Origin: Bacteroidales bacterium
Lineage (GTDB): Bacteria > Bacteroidota > Bacteroidia > Bacteroidales > UBA932
Assembly (NCBI GenBank): GCA_016281015.1
Contig: JAEEHS010000033.1
Location: 1-64,000 of the forward strand
DNA length: 64,000 nt
Direction: 5' to 3'
The number at the start of each line of letters is the position of its first letter. Position 1 is the stretch's first letter. The notes under the pieces were generated by a model. The model did not search any database. It saw only the letters and a list, made by a program, of their open reading frames with translations, and had not been told where the DNA came from. Below, in pieces: positions 39,766 through 49,159 of the stretch. A program made the translations under genes and the position numbers.

Positions 39766-40614
39766 CTATTTGTTCAGGTTGATGAAAGGAAGGGCGTTGG
39801 AGCCGTTGTAGGTCGGCAGTTCGCCGTTCCACTTTTCAATGGCATACTGCTGGACCAGAAGGGCGTTCAGGGACGCCGCCACGACGCGGTTGTAGTAGGC
39901 CTCGCCGTCGCCCTGGATCTTCTGGGCTTCGGCCTCGCCCTTTGCCTTGGCGATGGCGATCTTTGCCTCAGCCTCTGCTTCTTTCACCTTGTTTTCGGCC
40001 TTGAGGGCATTCTGGACTGCTTCGTTCTTGGCATTGATGGCCGCAGTCAGGGAGGCCGGCGGATCGATCTTCGTCGTGAACTCCCGGACGATAAAGCCTT
40101 CCCGGTTCATGGACTCGTCCAGCCGGGCGCGCACTTCGGCTTCGAACTTGGCCCGGTTGGCCATCAGTTCGTCGGAAGTGTAGTTGTTGGCGCAGGTCCG
40201 GTAGGCCTCGAAGATACAGGTATTGATATAGCCCATTTCCAGTTCCCGCACCGGTTTGCGGTACTTGACGAAGATGTCAACCGCCTTTGATTCGTCAATC
40301 TGATAGGCCAGGGTCGGGGTCATGGAGAAGATGGCGGCATCCTTCGGGTTGACGGTGAAGGGTTCATAAGTCACCCGCTGGATGTAGGTCGGGTATTCGA
40401 AAATGCTCTCGGTGATGGGATTGTACCAGACCCATCCACGGCAGGTCCCTTCCACGCCGCCTTTGAGCGCCGCATTGGAGGACCATTTCTTGAACTTGAT
40501 GCCGACCGACGCGGAGTCGATGGTGGTGCAGCAGGAAGTCATGACAAAGAGGATGAGGGCGACGACGCCGAGGGAAATCCAGGTGGCCTTCGCGGCCGTA
40601 GAAGTAGTTTTCAT
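39766..40614 (-). CDS. SPFH/Band 7 (prohibitin-like) membrane protein
   Basis: 282 residues with one N-terminal membrane segment (ATWISLGVVALILFVMTSCC). The SPFH domain covers about residues 35-200 (SVGIKFKKWSS, DAAIFSMTPTLAYQI, REFTTKIDPP). A long Ala/Glu/Lys-rich coiled coil (KAENKVKEAEAEAKIAIAKA) follows, and the tail ends in LPFINLNK. Such proteins oligomerise into membrane microdomain scaffolds. It is enclosed between the two REP-A arrays together with the RAYT, although nothing suggests it is mobile. Confidence 0.88.
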   Translation of the reverse strand: MKTTSTAAKATWISLGVVALILFVMTSCCTTIDSASVGIKFKKWSSNAALKGGVEGTCRGWVWYNPITESIFEYPTYIQRVTYEPFTVNPKDAAIFSMTPTLAYQIDESKAVDIFVKYRKPVRELEMGYINTCIFEAYRTCANNYTSDELMANRAKFEAEVRARLDESMNREGFIVREFTTKIDPPASLTAAINAKNEAVQNALKAENKVKEAEAEAKIAIAKAKGEAEAQKIQGDGEAYYNRVVAASLNALLVQQYAIEKWNGELPTYNGSNALPFINLNK

Positions 40615-40631
40615 GTCAGTTCGTATTTATA

Positions 40632-40663
40632 CAAAGGTAAGTGTTTTGATCGGGAAATGCAAA
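40632..40663 (-). promoter_or_regulatory. Promoter of the Band 7 gene
   Basis: On the minus strand TTTG (40660-40663), a 20-bp spacer, then TACCTTTG (40632-40639): full consensus. The ATG at 40614 follows after 17 nt. Confidence 0.8.
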
Positions 40664-40680
40664 CCGGCCGGATGGGCGAC

Positions 40681-40905
40681 GTGCTGGACACCCCGGTGTA
40701 ATGAGGATGTCCAGTCTATAGTCTATCTGGAGGGCTATCCATCGGGCATATTATAACGGGCTGCTAATGAGAGTGTTACGAAAGCGTCCATGGACACCGG
40801 GGGCTAAAACAGGAGGGGTATCCATGGGATGGATTGTAACTAACTGTCCATTAGTATGTTACGAAAGCGCCCATGGACACCAGGGGCTAAAACTGGAGGG
40901 GCGGC
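40681..40905. repeat. REP-like family A, right array (three units)
   Basis: R1 (40775-40840) runs from GTTAC to GTAAC with inner arms GTCCATGGAC and ATCCATGGGAT, and is the reverse complement of L1 at 38574. R2 (40858-40905) begins GTTACGAAAGCGCCC and is truncated at its right end. R0 (40681-40757) is a diverged unit sharing GCTGGAC and GAGGATGTCCAGT with the left array. Between R1 and R2 lies TAACTGTCCATTAGTATG, the inverted form of the L1-L2 spacer. Confidence 0.85.
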
Positions 40906-40927
40906 CAGAGGGTCAGGGGCGAGGAGC

Positions 40928-40977
40928 CTTACTCGGCAGGGCGGGAAACCGGCGGGGAGCCGGGAAACTTACTCGGC
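40928..40977. repeat. Short direct repeat before the miaA stop
   Basis: CTTACTCGGC occurs at 40928-40937 and 40968-40977, 40 bp apart, in a G-rich stretch next to the REP-A array. It looks like a small tandem duplication with decay. No gene is supported here. Confidence 0.5.
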
Positions 40978-40983
40978 GGGGAG

Positions 40984-41847
40984 TCAGTGGATGGCGCTGA
41001 TCCAGTGGATGGTGGGGTCGCGGCGCCACCAGGTGAGCTGGCGCTTGGCGTAGTGGCGGGTGTCCACCTGGATGCGGCGGACGGCTTCCTCCAGCTCGCA
41101 CTTGCCGTCGAAGTAGTCGAAGAGTTCGCGGTAGCCGACGGTCTGAAGGGCCGGAAGGTTCCGGTACGGGAGCATCCGCTCCGCCTCGGCGAGGAGCCCC
41201 TCGTCCATCATCCTGAGCACCCTCGCATTGATGCGTTCATAGAGTTCCTCCCGGGGCCGGTCCAGACCGATTTTCACGATGTCGAAGGAGCGTTCCTTGA
41301 AACGGCGGGATTTGAAGGAGGAGAAAGGCTTCCCGGTGTAGAGGCAGACTTCCAGCGCCCGGATGACCCGGCGGCCGTTCGAACGGTCGATTTCCGCCCA
41401 GGTCTCGGGGTCCATCTCCTTCAGCTGCTCCGCCAGGACCCCCACTCCCTCGCTCTGGAGGCATTCCATGAGATGCTCCCGAAGTTGGATGGGCACTTCC
41501 GGGAAGTCGTCCAGTCCATAGCAGAGCGCGTCGATGTACATCATGGAACCGCCGGAGACGATGAGGGTTTCATGTCCCTCGGCGAAAAGCCGTTCAATCA
41601 GCTCCAGGGCCTCCGCTTCGTAGATGCCGGCGGTGTAGGGGGTGTGGATGGAATGGGATTGGATAAAAAAATGCGGGACGGCGGCCAGCTGTTCCGCGCT
41701 CGGGACGGCCGTCCCGATGGAAAGTTCCCGGAAAATCTGCCGGCTGTCACAGGAGATGACGGGGCTCCCGCATTCCAGCGCGCGGGAAATACTGTAGTCC
41801 GTTTTTCCCACCGCCGTCGGCCCAAGAATGATTTCCAGGCGCCTCAC
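40984..41847 (-). CDS. miaA: tRNA dimethylallyltransferase
   Basis: 287 residues. It adds the isopentenyl group to A37 of tRNAs reading UNN codons. P-loop LGPTAVGKTDYSI, DSRQIFRELSIGTA, SGGSMMYIDALCYG and RRVIRALEVCLYTGKPFS are all present. It overlaps the start-side gene by 4 bp (ATGA), so it is translated with the upstream pRiA4b-like protein. Confidence 0.95.
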   Translation of the reverse strand: MRRLEIILGPTAVGKTDYSISRALECGSPVISCDSRQIFRELSIGTAVPSAEQLAAVPHFFIQSHSIHTPYTAGIYEAEALELIERLFAEGHETLIVSGGSMMYIDALCYGLDDFPEVPIQLREHLMECLQSEGVGVLAEQLKEMDPETWAEIDRSNGRRVIRALEVCLYTGKPFSSFKSRRFKERSFDIVKIGLDRPREELYERINARVLRMMDEGLLAEAERMLPYRNLPALQTVGYRELFDYFDGKCELEEAVRRIQVDTRHYAKRQLTWWRRDPTIHWISAIH

Positions 41848-42392
41848 TCGTTCTCGTCGTAGATTTCCTTGCCTTCCTCGTCGTCATCCTCCGGCTCTGC
41901 GTCCTCCTCGTCCTCGTCGTCATAGTCCTCGTCATCCCCTTCTCCGGGCAGATGGCGTTCCTTGGCGGGAAGGTCTTCGAAAGCGACATAGCCGTTCTCG
42001 AATTCGATGGGATTCGGCCCTTTGACCTCCACCAGCACCGGGGAAAGCGCGGTGGCGGCGGAGGGACCCTCCACCGTGGCTTCCACCGTGATATTGACAG
42101 ACTTACGGTTCGTCACGTCGTAGAAGTACACGAAAGCGCTCGCACCGGCTTTCACCACTGCGGCAAGCGTCACCTGGTCGACCGTGCCGGAGCCCAGGTC
42201 AAAGAGGCCGTAGCGGCCGACCACCCCGCCCTCCGCCGTGAGGGCCTTGAACATGATCAGCTGGTCCTGCGGGAACTCCAGGTCCGCGCGAAGCTGACGG
42301 TGGAACGTATATAATGTGGTATCTCCATGGACCTGATAGACCCGGAAGAAACCTTTGATACCGGACAAACTTACTCTCAGAACGAAAACCAT
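41844..42392 (-). CDS. Plasmid pRiA4b ORF-3-like protein with acidic tail
   Basis: 182 residues from the ATG at 42392 (MVFVLRVSLSGIKGFFRVYQ); 17 more codons are open upstream but they overlap the -7 element. The domain resembles the pRiA4b ORF-3/IS1096 passenger family (TTLYTFHRQLRADL). The last 40 residues are almost all Asp/Glu. No transposase is next to it, so in spite of the family name it looks like a resident gene coupled to miaA. Function unknown. Confidence 0.7.
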   Translation of the reverse strand: MVFVLRVSLSGIKGFFRVYQVHGDTTLYTFHRQLRADLEFPQDQLIMFKALTAEGGVVGRYGLFDLGSGTVDQVTLAAVVKAGASAFVYFYDVTNRKSVNITVEATVEGPSAATALSPVLVEVKGPNPIEFENGYVAFEDLPAKERHLPGEGDDEDYDDEDEEDAEPEDDDEEGKEIYDENE

Positions 42393-42410
42393 ATCTATCG
42401 TTTTTATGTT

Positions 42411-42418
42411 CAAATATA
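42411..42418 (-). promoter_or_regulatory. -7 element of the pRiA4b-like gene and miaA
   Basis: TATATTTG on the minus strand, 18 nt before the ATG at 42392. A TTTG lies 22 bp further upstream (42441-42444). Confidence 0.6.
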
Positions 42419-42437
42419 CACAATTTTTCCATCCCGA

Positions 42438-42468
42438 TTGCAAATTATCTTAAAAAACGCTAATTTCG
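42438..42468 (+). promoter_or_regulatory. Promoter of yigZ-serC-serA
   Basis: TTG (42438-42440), a 20-bp spacer, then TAATTTCG (42461-42468; one mismatch to TAnnTTTG). The ATG at 42476 follows after 7 nt. It overlaps the divergent promoter of the pRiA4b-like gene. Confidence 0.55.
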
Positions 42469-42475
42469 TACCGAG

Positions 42476-43078
42476 ATGGAAATGAAGGACACATACAGGA
42501 GCATAGAATCGCCCTCTGAAGGCCTCTTCAAAGACAATGGCTCCCGCTTCATTGCCCTTGCCTATCCTGTGGAAAGCGAACAGGAGGTCAAGGAGCATGT
42601 GTCCGCCCTCAAAAAAGAATACCACGACGCCCGCCATCACTGCTACGCCTACCGCCTCGGCCACAGGGGCGAGACCTTCCGTGCCAATGACGACGGGGAG
42701 CCTTCCGGCAGCGCCGGCCGTCCCATCCTCGGCCAGATCGACGCGGCCGCGCTGAGCGACGTGCTGGTCGTGGTGGTCCGCTATTTCGGGGGCATCAAAC
42801 TCGGCATTCCGGGGCTGATCCGGGCTTACAAAAGTTCCACCGCGGACGCCCTCTCCAACGCCCGGATCATCGAAAAAACCGCCGGGAAACACTTCCTGGT
42901 CCAGTTTGACTACCTCAGCATGAACCCGGTCATGAAAGTGCTCAAGGACCTGGGCATCGCCCCGCAGGACCCGGTGTACGGCGAACGCTGCAGCCTCCGC
43001 TCCCGGGTGCGGCTCAGTGCCATCGACAGCTTCCGGGAGCGGCTCAAAGATATCGCAGTAATACAAGAAACCATATAA
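42476..43078 (+). CDS. YigZ/IMPACT family protein
   Basis: 200 residues. The UPF0029/IMPACT N-terminal domain is clear: [42 protein letters not shown] and [22 protein letters not shown] small DUF1949 C-terminal domain follows. Eukaryotic IMPACT regulates translation through Gcn1; the bacterial role is unclear. It is followed after 14 bp by serC. Confidence 0.9.
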   Translation: MEMKDTYRSIESPSEGLFKDNGSRFIALAYPVESEQEVKEHVSALKKEYHDARHHCYAYRLGHRGETFRANDDGEPSGSAGRPILGQIDAAALSDVLVVVVRYFGGIKLGIPGLIRAYKSSTADALSNARIIEKTAGKHFLVQFDYLSMNPVMKVLKDLGIAPQDPVYGERCSLRSRVRLSAIDSFRERLKDIAVIQETI

Positions 43079-43092
43079 TTATCCCTCTTTTT

Positions 43093-44166
43093 ATGTCAAA
43101 GAAACATGTATTCAACGCCGGTCCCTGCCTGCTGCCGCAGGTGGCCATCGACCGGACTATCGAAGCCCTGAAAGATTTCAGCGGCACCGGCGTGTCGCTG
43201 ATCAGCATTTCCCACCGGACCAAGGAATGGGATGCCGTGATGGACGAGTGCCGCGCCCTCTGGCGGGAGCTGCTCCATATTCCGGACACGCACGAGGTCG
43301 TTTTCCTCGGCGGCGGCGCTTCGCTTCAGTTCCTGTATGTGGCCATGAACTACCTGGAGAAGACAGCGGCCTACCTGGACACGGGCGTATGGGCCCATAA
43401 GGCCCTGAAAGAGGCCCAGGGCATCGGGGAGGCCTATGCCATCGCCTCGTCGAAGGACAAGAATTACACCTATATTCCGAAGGGATTCGAAATCCCCGCG
43501 GACCTGGATTACCTCCACATCACCACAAACAACACCATCTATGGAACCGAGATCCATGAGGATATGGACTGCCCGGTCCCGCTGATCGCCGACATGTCCT
43601 CCGACATCATGTCGCGGCCGGTGGACGTTTCGAAGTACGACCTCATCTACGGCGGCGCCCAGAAGAACGTGGGCCCTGCCGGCGTCATCTTCGCCATCAT
43701 CCGGAAGGACTCCCTGGGAAAGGTCAGCCGCTACATCCCGACGATGCTCGACTACCGGACCCATATCGACAAGCTGTCCATGTTCAACACCCCGCCGGTC
43801 TTCGCCATCTTCGTGATGAAGGAGACCCTGAAATGGATCAAGAGCATCGGCGGGGTCGAGGCCATCTACGAGATCAACCAGCGCAAGGCCCGGACCCTCT
43901 ACGACGAGATTGACCGCAATTCGCTCTTTGTCGGCACGGCCGAAAAGGAGGACCGCTCCCTGATGAATGTCTGCTTTGTGATGGCTCCCGGAAAGGAAGA
44001 TCTTCAGGATGAGTTCTTTGCCTTCGCCAAGGAGCGGGGCATGGTCGGCATCAAGGGTCACCGCTCCGTCGGCGGCTTCCGCGCTTCGCTTTACAATGCC
44101 TGCTCCCAGGAAGATGTCGACGCCCTCGTCGCCTGCATGCAAGAATTTGAATCGTTGAAAAAATGA
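43093..44166 (+). CDS. serC: Phosphoserine aminotransferase
   Basis: 357 residues, a PLP enzyme that converts 3-phosphohydroxypyruvate to phosphoserine. It begins [27 protein letters not shown] and the PLP lysine in [12 protein letters not shown] are conserved. The C terminus has [16 protein letters not shown], which binds the substrate phosphate. It overlaps serA by 4 bp. Confidence 0.97.
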   Translation: MSKKHVFNAGPCLLPQVAIDRTIEALKDFSGTGVSLISISHRTKEWDAVMDECRALWRELLHIPDTHEVVFLGGGASLQFLYVAMNYLEKTAAYLDTGVWAHKALKEAQGIGEAYAIASSKDKNYTYIPKGFEIPADLDYLHITTNNTIYGTEIHEDMDCPVPLIADMSSDIMSRPVDVSKYDLIYGGAQKNVGPAGVIFAIIRKDSLGKVSRYIPTMLDYRTHIDKLSMFNTPPVFAIFVMKETLKWIKSIGGVEAIYEINQRKARTLYDEIDRNSLFVGTAEKEDRSLMNVCFVMAPGKEDLQDEFFAFAKERGMVGIKGHRSVGGFRASLYNACSQEDVDALVACMQEFESLKK

Positions 44167-45083
44167 AAGTACTGTTAGCAACACAGAAACCCTTTGCGGC
44201 TCAGGCCGTGGAAGGGATCACCGGGATTCTGACCGAAGCGGGTCACGAGGTGGTGAAACTGGAAAAATATCCCGATCAGGCCGACCTCGTGAAGGGGGTC
44301 GCCGACATCGACGCCCTCATCATCCGTTCCGACAAGGTGACCGCTGAAGTGATCGCCGCCGCCCCCCGGCTCAAGATCGTCGTCCGCGCAGGAGCCGGCT
44401 ACGACAATGTGGACCTCGCCGCGGCCAGAGCCAAGGGCATCGTCGTGATGAACACCCCGGGACAGAACTCCAACGCCGTCGCCGAACTCGCCCTCGGCAT
44501 GATGGTCTTCATGGCCCGGACCCAGTTCACCCCGGCCACCGGCAGCGAACTGCTGGGAAAACGCCTCGGCGTCCAGGCCTACGGCCATGTGGGCCGCCTG
44601 GTCGGCGAGAAAGCCAAGGCCCTCGGGATGAGCGTCTCGGCCCTCGATCCCTTCCTCAGCGACGAGCAGATCCTCGCCGGCGGTGCGACCCCCGTCCACA
44701 GCGTGGAAGAGCTTTATGCCGCTGCGGACTATCTGTCCATCCACATCCCCGCCCTGCCTTCGACCATCGGTTCCATCGGCTACGACCTTATCACCCGGAT
44801 GCCGAAGGGAGCAACCCTCATCAATACCGCCCGGAAAGAAGTAATTGACGAAGAAGGCCTTATGAAAGCGTTGGAGGATCGTCCGGACCTGAAATACGTC
44901 ACCGACGTCATGCCCGACAACTATGCCGCCCTTCAGGAGAAATTCGGCCTCCGGGTCTTCGCCACGCCGAAGAAGATGGGCGCCCAGACGGCCGAGGCCA
45001 ATATCAACGCCGGCCTCGCCGCCGCCCGGCAGATCGCCGATTTCTTCGCCACGGGCAACACGCGTTTCCAAGTCAACAAATAA
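44163..45083 (+). CDS. serA: D-3-phosphoglycerate dehydrogenase, short form
   Basis: 306 residues without ACT or ASB regulatory domains, so feedback inhibition by serine is unlikely. Substrate-binding [11 protein letters not shown], the NAD-binding domain ([18 protein letters not shown]; the glycine motif is GxVGR), and the catalytic region [14 protein letters not shown] are present. It follows serC with a 4-bp overlap and feeds it, giving the first two steps of serine synthesis. Confidence 0.95.
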   Translation: MKVLLATQKPFAAQAVEGITGILTEAGHEVVKLEKYPDQADLVKGVADIDALIIRSDKVTAEVIAAAPRLKIVVRAGAGYDNVDLAAARAKGIVVMNTPGQNSNAVAELALGMMVFMARTQFTPATGSELLGKRLGVQAYGHVGRLVGEKAKALGMSVSALDPFLSDEQILAGGATPVHSVEELYAAADYLSIHIPALPSTIGSIGYDLITRMPKGATLINTARKEVIDEEGLMKALEDRPDLKYVTDVMPDNYAALQEKFGLRVFATPKKMGAQTAEANINAGLAAARQIADFFATGNTRFQVNK

Positions 45084-45102
45084 TCTTTAAATCTCCCCTA
45101 CC

Positions 45103-45627
45103 ATGAAAGTACTTTACCGCATCGTGGCCGCCATCCTGGCCTTCTGCATCATCAACTCCTGCTCCGTCCTGTCGAAGGTCGCGGGCAGCGGAAACGGCAA
45201 CCAGAACGGCCTGGCCACCGGCCTCGCCCTCCTCGGCCTGTACAAAGCCATCAAAGGTGCCAACACCGGCTCCACGGCTCCTGTCAACGCCAACAACCTG
45301 GACCTGTCGAACACGACCAACCTGCTGAACCTCGGCCAGCTTCTCACCGGTGCCAGCACCCTTCAGAACGCGACCCCGAACTACACCTCGCAGTTCTCCA
45401 ACGGGCTGATCAGCGGCTCCTCCAACCTGGTGAACCAGAACAACGTGTCGAGCATCATTTCCAGCCTGCTGGGCCTGAACAACATCAACAATTCAGCCCT
45501 TCTGGCCGCTGCCCAGACGCCGCAGACCAAGAGCGCGACGACAACGACCCCGGCCGTCACAACCCAGACGACGGGCGTTTCCGAGACCCTCTCCGCCCTC
45601 ACGGGGATCCTCGGCCTGTTGAAATAA
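45103..45627 (+). CDS. Small Asn/Thr-rich lipoprotein, unknown function
   Basis: 174 residues. Signal peptide with lipobox INSC (Cys20). The mature part is very rich in Asn, Leu, Thr and Ser with repeated patterns (LSNTTNLLNLGQLL, then SSLLGLNNINNSALL) and a Thr-rich run TTTTPAVTTQTT. No family is recognised. It lies 19 bp after serA and is probably on the same transcript. Confidence 0.7.
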   Translation: MKVLYRIVAAILAFCIINSCSVLSKVAGSGNGNQNGLATGLALLGLYKAIKGANTGSTAPVNANNLDLSNTTNLLNLGQLLTGASTLQNATPNYTSQFSNGLISGSSNLVNQNNVSSIISSLLGLNNINNSALLAAAQTPQTKSATTTTPAVTTQTTGVSETLSALTGILGLLK

Positions 45628-45633
45628 AGGGTA

Positions 45634-46158
45634 TTACCTCACCATCTCCCAGAGGACCACACCGACGCTGACGGAGACGTTGAGCGAGTGTTTGGTTCCT
45701 CTCTGGGGAATTTCCAATGCGAAGTCGGAGGCGTCAACAACATCCTGGGAGACGCCTTCGACTTCGTTTCCGAAGACGAGGGCGTACTTGTGGCCCGGCT
45801 CAGGGCGGAAGGTGCCGAGTTTCACGGAATGGACCGTCTGCTCGACAGCGATGAGCGTATAGCCTTCGGCGCGAAGCTGCCGGACCACCGAAAGCGTATC
45901 GGCCGCATGTTCCCAGGGAACCGCGTCCTCGGCTCCGAGGGCGGATTTGTGGATTTCCGGCGAGGGAGGGGCGGCGCTGATGCCGCAGAGCCAGAGCTTG
46001 TCCACCCCGAAAGCGTCCGCGCTCCGGAAGGCGGAGCCGACATTATGGGCCGAGCGGATATTGTCCAGGACAAGGACGATGCCGCTGTCCGCTTTCCGGC
46101 GGTACTGCTCCGGGCTGAGGCGCCCCAGTTCGATATTCAGCAGTTTCCGGTCTTTCAT
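45634..46158 (-). CDS. TrmH/SpoU-family RNA 2'-O-methyltransferase
   Basis: 174 residues, the catalytic SPOUT domain alone. Motif 1 is [20 protein letters not shown], motif 2 [12 protein letters not shown] and motif 3 [20 protein letters not shown]. It methylates a ribose in tRNA or rRNA with S-adenosylmethionine; the target is not readable. The ATG at 46158 was chosen: the frame continues up into glyA antisense, and the -7 element lies only 5 nt upstream of this ATG. Confidence 0.9.
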   Translation of the reverse strand: MKDRKLLNIELGRLSPEQYRRKADSGIVLVLDNIRSAHNVGSAFRSADAFGVDKLWLCGISAAPPSPEIHKSALGAEDAVPWEHAADTLSVVRQLRAEGYTLIAVEQTVHSVKLGTFRPEPGHKYALVFGNEVEGVSQDVVDASDFALEIPQRGTKHSLNVSVSVGVVLWEMVR

Positions 46159-46163
46159 GGACA

Positions 46164-46171
46164 CAAAGATA
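46164..46171 (-). promoter_or_regulatory. -7 element of the TrmH-family gene
   Basis: TATCTTTG on the minus strand, 5 nt before the ATG at 46158; leaderless context. Confidence 0.6.
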
Positions 46172-46192
46172 GCGTTTTCCCCGAAAAAAGCG

Positions 46193-46200
46193 TATATTTG
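46193..46200 (+). promoter_or_regulatory. -7 element of glyA
   Basis: TATATTTG, 18 nt before the ATG at 46219, divergent from the TrmH-family promoter 21 bp away. Confidence 0.6.
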
Positions 46201-46218
46201 TCCATCAAACCACATCGC

Positions 46219-47562
46219 ATGAAACAAGATCTTCAGGTCTTCGACCTTATCAAGAAGGAGCAGGAACGCCAGTCCTCCGGGCTGGAACTGATTGCTTCCG
46301 AGAATTATGTATCCGACCAGGTGCTCGCGGCCATGGGCTCGATCTGCACCAACAAATACGCCGAAGGCTATCCCGGCAAACGCTATTACGGCGGCTGCGA
46401 AGTCGTGGACCAGATCGAACAGCTGGCCATCGACCGCCTCTGCGCCCTGTACGAGGCCGAATATGCCAATGTCCAGCCCCATTCCGGCGCCCAGGCGAAC
46501 ATGGCCGTCATCATGGCCTGCCTGCGTCCGGGAGACGTGTTTATGGGTCTGGACCTCTCGATGGGCGGACACCTGACCCACGGCTCCCCCGTCAACGCTT
46601 CCGGCATCCTCTACAAGCCGGTTGCCTATGGCCTGGACCCCGAAACGGGGCTCGTGGACTATGACGAGATGGAGCGGAAGGCCCTGGAGCACCAGCCGAA
46701 ACTCATCATCGGCGGCGCCTCGGCCTACAGCCGCGAATGGGATTACGAGCGCATGCGCCGCATCGCCGACAAGGTGGGCGCGCTCCTTTGGATCGATATG
46801 GCCCATACCGCCGGCCTCATTGCCGCCGGGCTCCTGAAAAACCCGGTCAAATACGCCCATATCGTTACCTCCACGACCCACAAGACCCTCCGCGGCCCCC
46901 GCGGCGGGGTCATCCTGATGGGGAAGGACTTCGACAATCCCTGGGGGCTCACCACCCCGAAGGGCGAGATCAAGAAGATGTCCGCCATCCTGAACTCCAG
47001 CGTCTTCCCGGGCGTGCAGGGCGGTCCGCTTGAGCACGTGATTGCCGCCAAGGCCGTTGCCTTCTACGAGGCGGCCCAGCCGGAATTCCGGCAGTACCAG
47101 CAGCAGGTCGTCACCAACGCCGCCGCCATGGCCGACGAGTTCCTGCGCCGGGGCTACAAGCTGATTTCCGGCGGGACGGACAACCACCTGATGCTGCTGG
47201 ACCTGAGGACCAAATTCCCGGATCTGAGCGGCCGGGTGGCCGAGAAAGAACTCGGCCGCGCCGATATTACCGTCAACAAGAACATGGTCCCCTTCGACAG
47301 CCGCAGCGCCTTCGCGACGAGCGGCCTGAGGGTCGGAACGCCTGCCATCACCTCCCGCGGCTTTGACGAGAAAGACATGGTTTTCGTCGTCGATCTGATT
47401 GATACCGTACTTTCTTCTGCGTCAGCGCATGTTGCCGCCCTGACGGCCAAAGAGCCCACCGAGGCCGACCTATCCGAGCAGAAGGCCCATGCCGACCTTG
47501 TCGCCGAAGTACGCCGGAAGGTCCACATGATGACTGCCGGCAGACCACTTAACCGTTATTAG
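46219..47562 (+). CDS. glyA: Serine hydroxymethyltransferase
   Basis: 447 residues, the PLP enzyme that converts serine and tetrahydrofolate to glycine and 5,10-methylene-THF. The start at 46219 gives the usual N terminus [20 protein letters not shown]. Also visible are [17 protein letters not shown] and the PLP lysine in [14 protein letters not shown]. It lies close to serC-serA, so serine synthesis and its use for one-carbon units are neighbours here. The next gene begins 4 bp later. Confidence 0.97.
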   Translation: MKQDLQVFDLIKKEQERQSSGLELIASENYVSDQVLAAMGSICTNKYAEGYPGKRYYGGCEVVDQIEQLAIDRLCALYEAEYANVQPHSGAQANMAVIMACLRPGDVFMGLDLSMGGHLTHGSPVNASGILYKPVAYGLDPETGLVDYDEMERKALEHQPKLIIGGASAYSREWDYERMRRIADKVGALLWIDMAHTAGLIAAGLLKNPVKYAHIVTSTTHKTLRGPRGGVILMGKDFDNPWGLTTPKGEIKKMSAILNSSVFPGVQGGPLEHVIAAKAVAFYEAAQPEFRQYQQQVVTNAAAMADEFLRRGYKLISGGTDNHLMLLDLRTKFPDLSGRVAEKELGRADITVNKNMVPFDSRSAFATSGLRVGTPAITSRGFDEKDMVFVVDLIDTVLSSASAHVAALTAKEPTEADLSEQKAHADLVAEVRRKVHMMTAGRPLNRY

Positions 47563-47566
47563 TTCC

Positions 47567-49132
47567 ATGAGAATCTGGACCTTCGCCCTGGCACTGGGGC
47601 TTGCCGTCAGTTGTACGGCCCCTGCTGCCGACGCGCCGCTTACCTTCAGCGTCCAGGCCCTTTCGCTTGACGCCAAGGGCTCTGAAGTGACGTTTATCGC
47701 CCATACCAAGAGCGAAACCTGGACGGTCGAGCCGTCCGAGAGTTGGATCCATGTCACGCCGACTAGCGGCAGCGGCACGGTCAACGTCAAAGTCAGCGCC
47801 TCCCCCAACCCGCGGGAAGAGGAGCGGAGCGGCTCGCTGAACTTTTCCATGCCGGGGGCCTTCAACGGCATCATGGCCCTCCCTCTCACCCAGGCGGCCG
47901 GGGATGGTTCCGAGGGGCCTAACGGCCCTGACGGCCCCGGCGGCGAGGCCACGGCGGTCGTAACGACCCTCGCGGCGAGTGAGGTGACGGCCTATTCAGC
48001 CATCCTGAATGCTTCGTTCAGCGGTCTCTCCACCGTCAATCCTCCCCAGAACGTCATTTTCCGCTGGGGTGAGGCCGAAGACCATCTGACGCAGGAAATC
48101 GCTGCCGAAGAGAGCGTTTCCAGCAGCGAGGGGAGCTATTTCGCCACCTTGTCGGAACTCAGCGGCAAGACCCAGTACTACTTCCAGGCCAGCCTGGATG
48201 CCTGGGACGAAACGGCAGGTGCTTACCGGACGGTCAGCGGCAAGGTCCTCTCGTTCACCACCCGGCAGAACGCCGTCTACACCGGCACCATCGACTGGCC
48301 GGAACTTCCCCAGCTTGATTATACGCACTATACGGAAGGCGGAAACTACTACATCGACAATAACAATCCGGCCCTCTACTACACCCATCACTGGACAAAC
48401 GAAAAGACAGCCGCTTCCGGCTCGGCCTACCAGCGGAACTACACCGTCTGCTGGCACAGCCAGTACAAGTGCCCGGTCTGGGTGGCGGCGCCAAGGCACA
48501 GCTGGTACAACGGCGGTTCCGGGCGTTCAAGCTATTCTCACAATCCGGACATGCCGAGGGAGGTCCAGTACACATCGACCAGCGGCAGCGGCACCTACAA
48601 CCGCGGCCATATGCTCGGCTCTGCCGAACGCACCCGCTCCAGCGCCATCAACAAGCAGGTTTTCTACGTGACGAACATCGCCCCGCAGCACGCCACCTAT
48701 TTCAATACCGGCGGCGGCGGATGGAACAAACTGGAAGACTGGGTGGACAAAAAAGTCTGCTCCGACACCCTCTACATCGTCATCGGCTGCTATTTCGATG
48801 ACTTCACCGACGGCTACGGCAACCATGCCGAACCCTCCAAGATTCCGTCTTTCATGGGCACATCCAATGTACAGTGTCCTACGATGATGTACTACGCCCT
48901 GCTGCGGACCAAAAACGGGAACAGCAACAAAGCCGTCAAGGACTGCCGGGCCGACGAACTGATGTGCGCCGCCTTTGTCCGGGCCCATGCCGCCGGCACC
49001 AAGGGACAGGAAGTCACCGCCAAGGAAATGATGACGATCACAGACCTGGAGAAACTGACCGGATTCACGTTCTTCGCAAACGTACCCAATGCCCCGAAAG
49101 ACAGCATCACCCCCTCCGACTGGGGACTGTAA
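47567..49132 (+). CDS. BACON-domain lipoprotein with NUC1-type DNA/RNA endonuclease
   Basis: 521 residues. Lipobox AVSC (Cys16). Domains in order: a BACON domain (about residues 25-105; ETWTVEPSESWIHVTPTSGS), a Gly/Pro-rich linker, a fibronectin III-like region (about 125-230), and a beta-beta-alpha-metal DNA/RNA non-specific endonuclease domain (about 240-520). The catalytic histidine is H348 in YNRGHML; the family usually has DRGH, so Asp is replaced by Asn. The metal-binding Asn is in TNIAPQ. It probably degrades nucleic acid outside the cell. Confidence 0.88.
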   Translation: MRIWTFALALGLAVSCTAPAADAPLTFSVQALSLDAKGSEVTFIAHTKSETWTVEPSESWIHVTPTSGSGTVNVKVSASPNPREEERSGSLNFSMPGAFNGIMALPLTQAAGDGSEGPNGPDGPGGEATAVVTTLAASEVTAYSAILNASFSGLSTVNPPQNVIFRWGEAEDHLTQEIAAEESVSSSEGSYFATLSELSGKTQYYFQASLDAWDETAGAYRTVSGKVLSFTTRQNAVYTGTIDWPELPQLDYTHYTEGGNYYIDNNNPALYYTHHWTNEKTAASGSAYQRNYTVCWHSQYKCPVWVAAPRHSWYNGGSGRSSYSHNPDMPREVQYTSTSGSGTYNRGHMLGSAERTRSSAINKQVFYVTNIAPQHATYFNTGGGGWNKLEDWVDKKVCSDTLYIVIGCYFDDFTDGYGNHAEPSKIPSFMGTSNVQCPTMMYYALLRTKNGNSNKAVKDCRADELMCAAFVRAHAAGTKGQEVTAKEMMTITDLEKLTGFTFFANVPNAPKDSITPSDWGL

Positions 49133-49159
49133 GATAATGACTTCTAACCACTGATAATT

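Noticed and set aside
38574..40905. CRISPR array
   Set aside because: Units are few, palindromic, in inverted orientation and unequal in spacing; no cas genes in the window.
40767..41000. 77-codon plus-strand frame
   Set aside because: Made of the REP-A repeat units and G-rich flank; the repeated peptide simply mirrors the DNA repeat.
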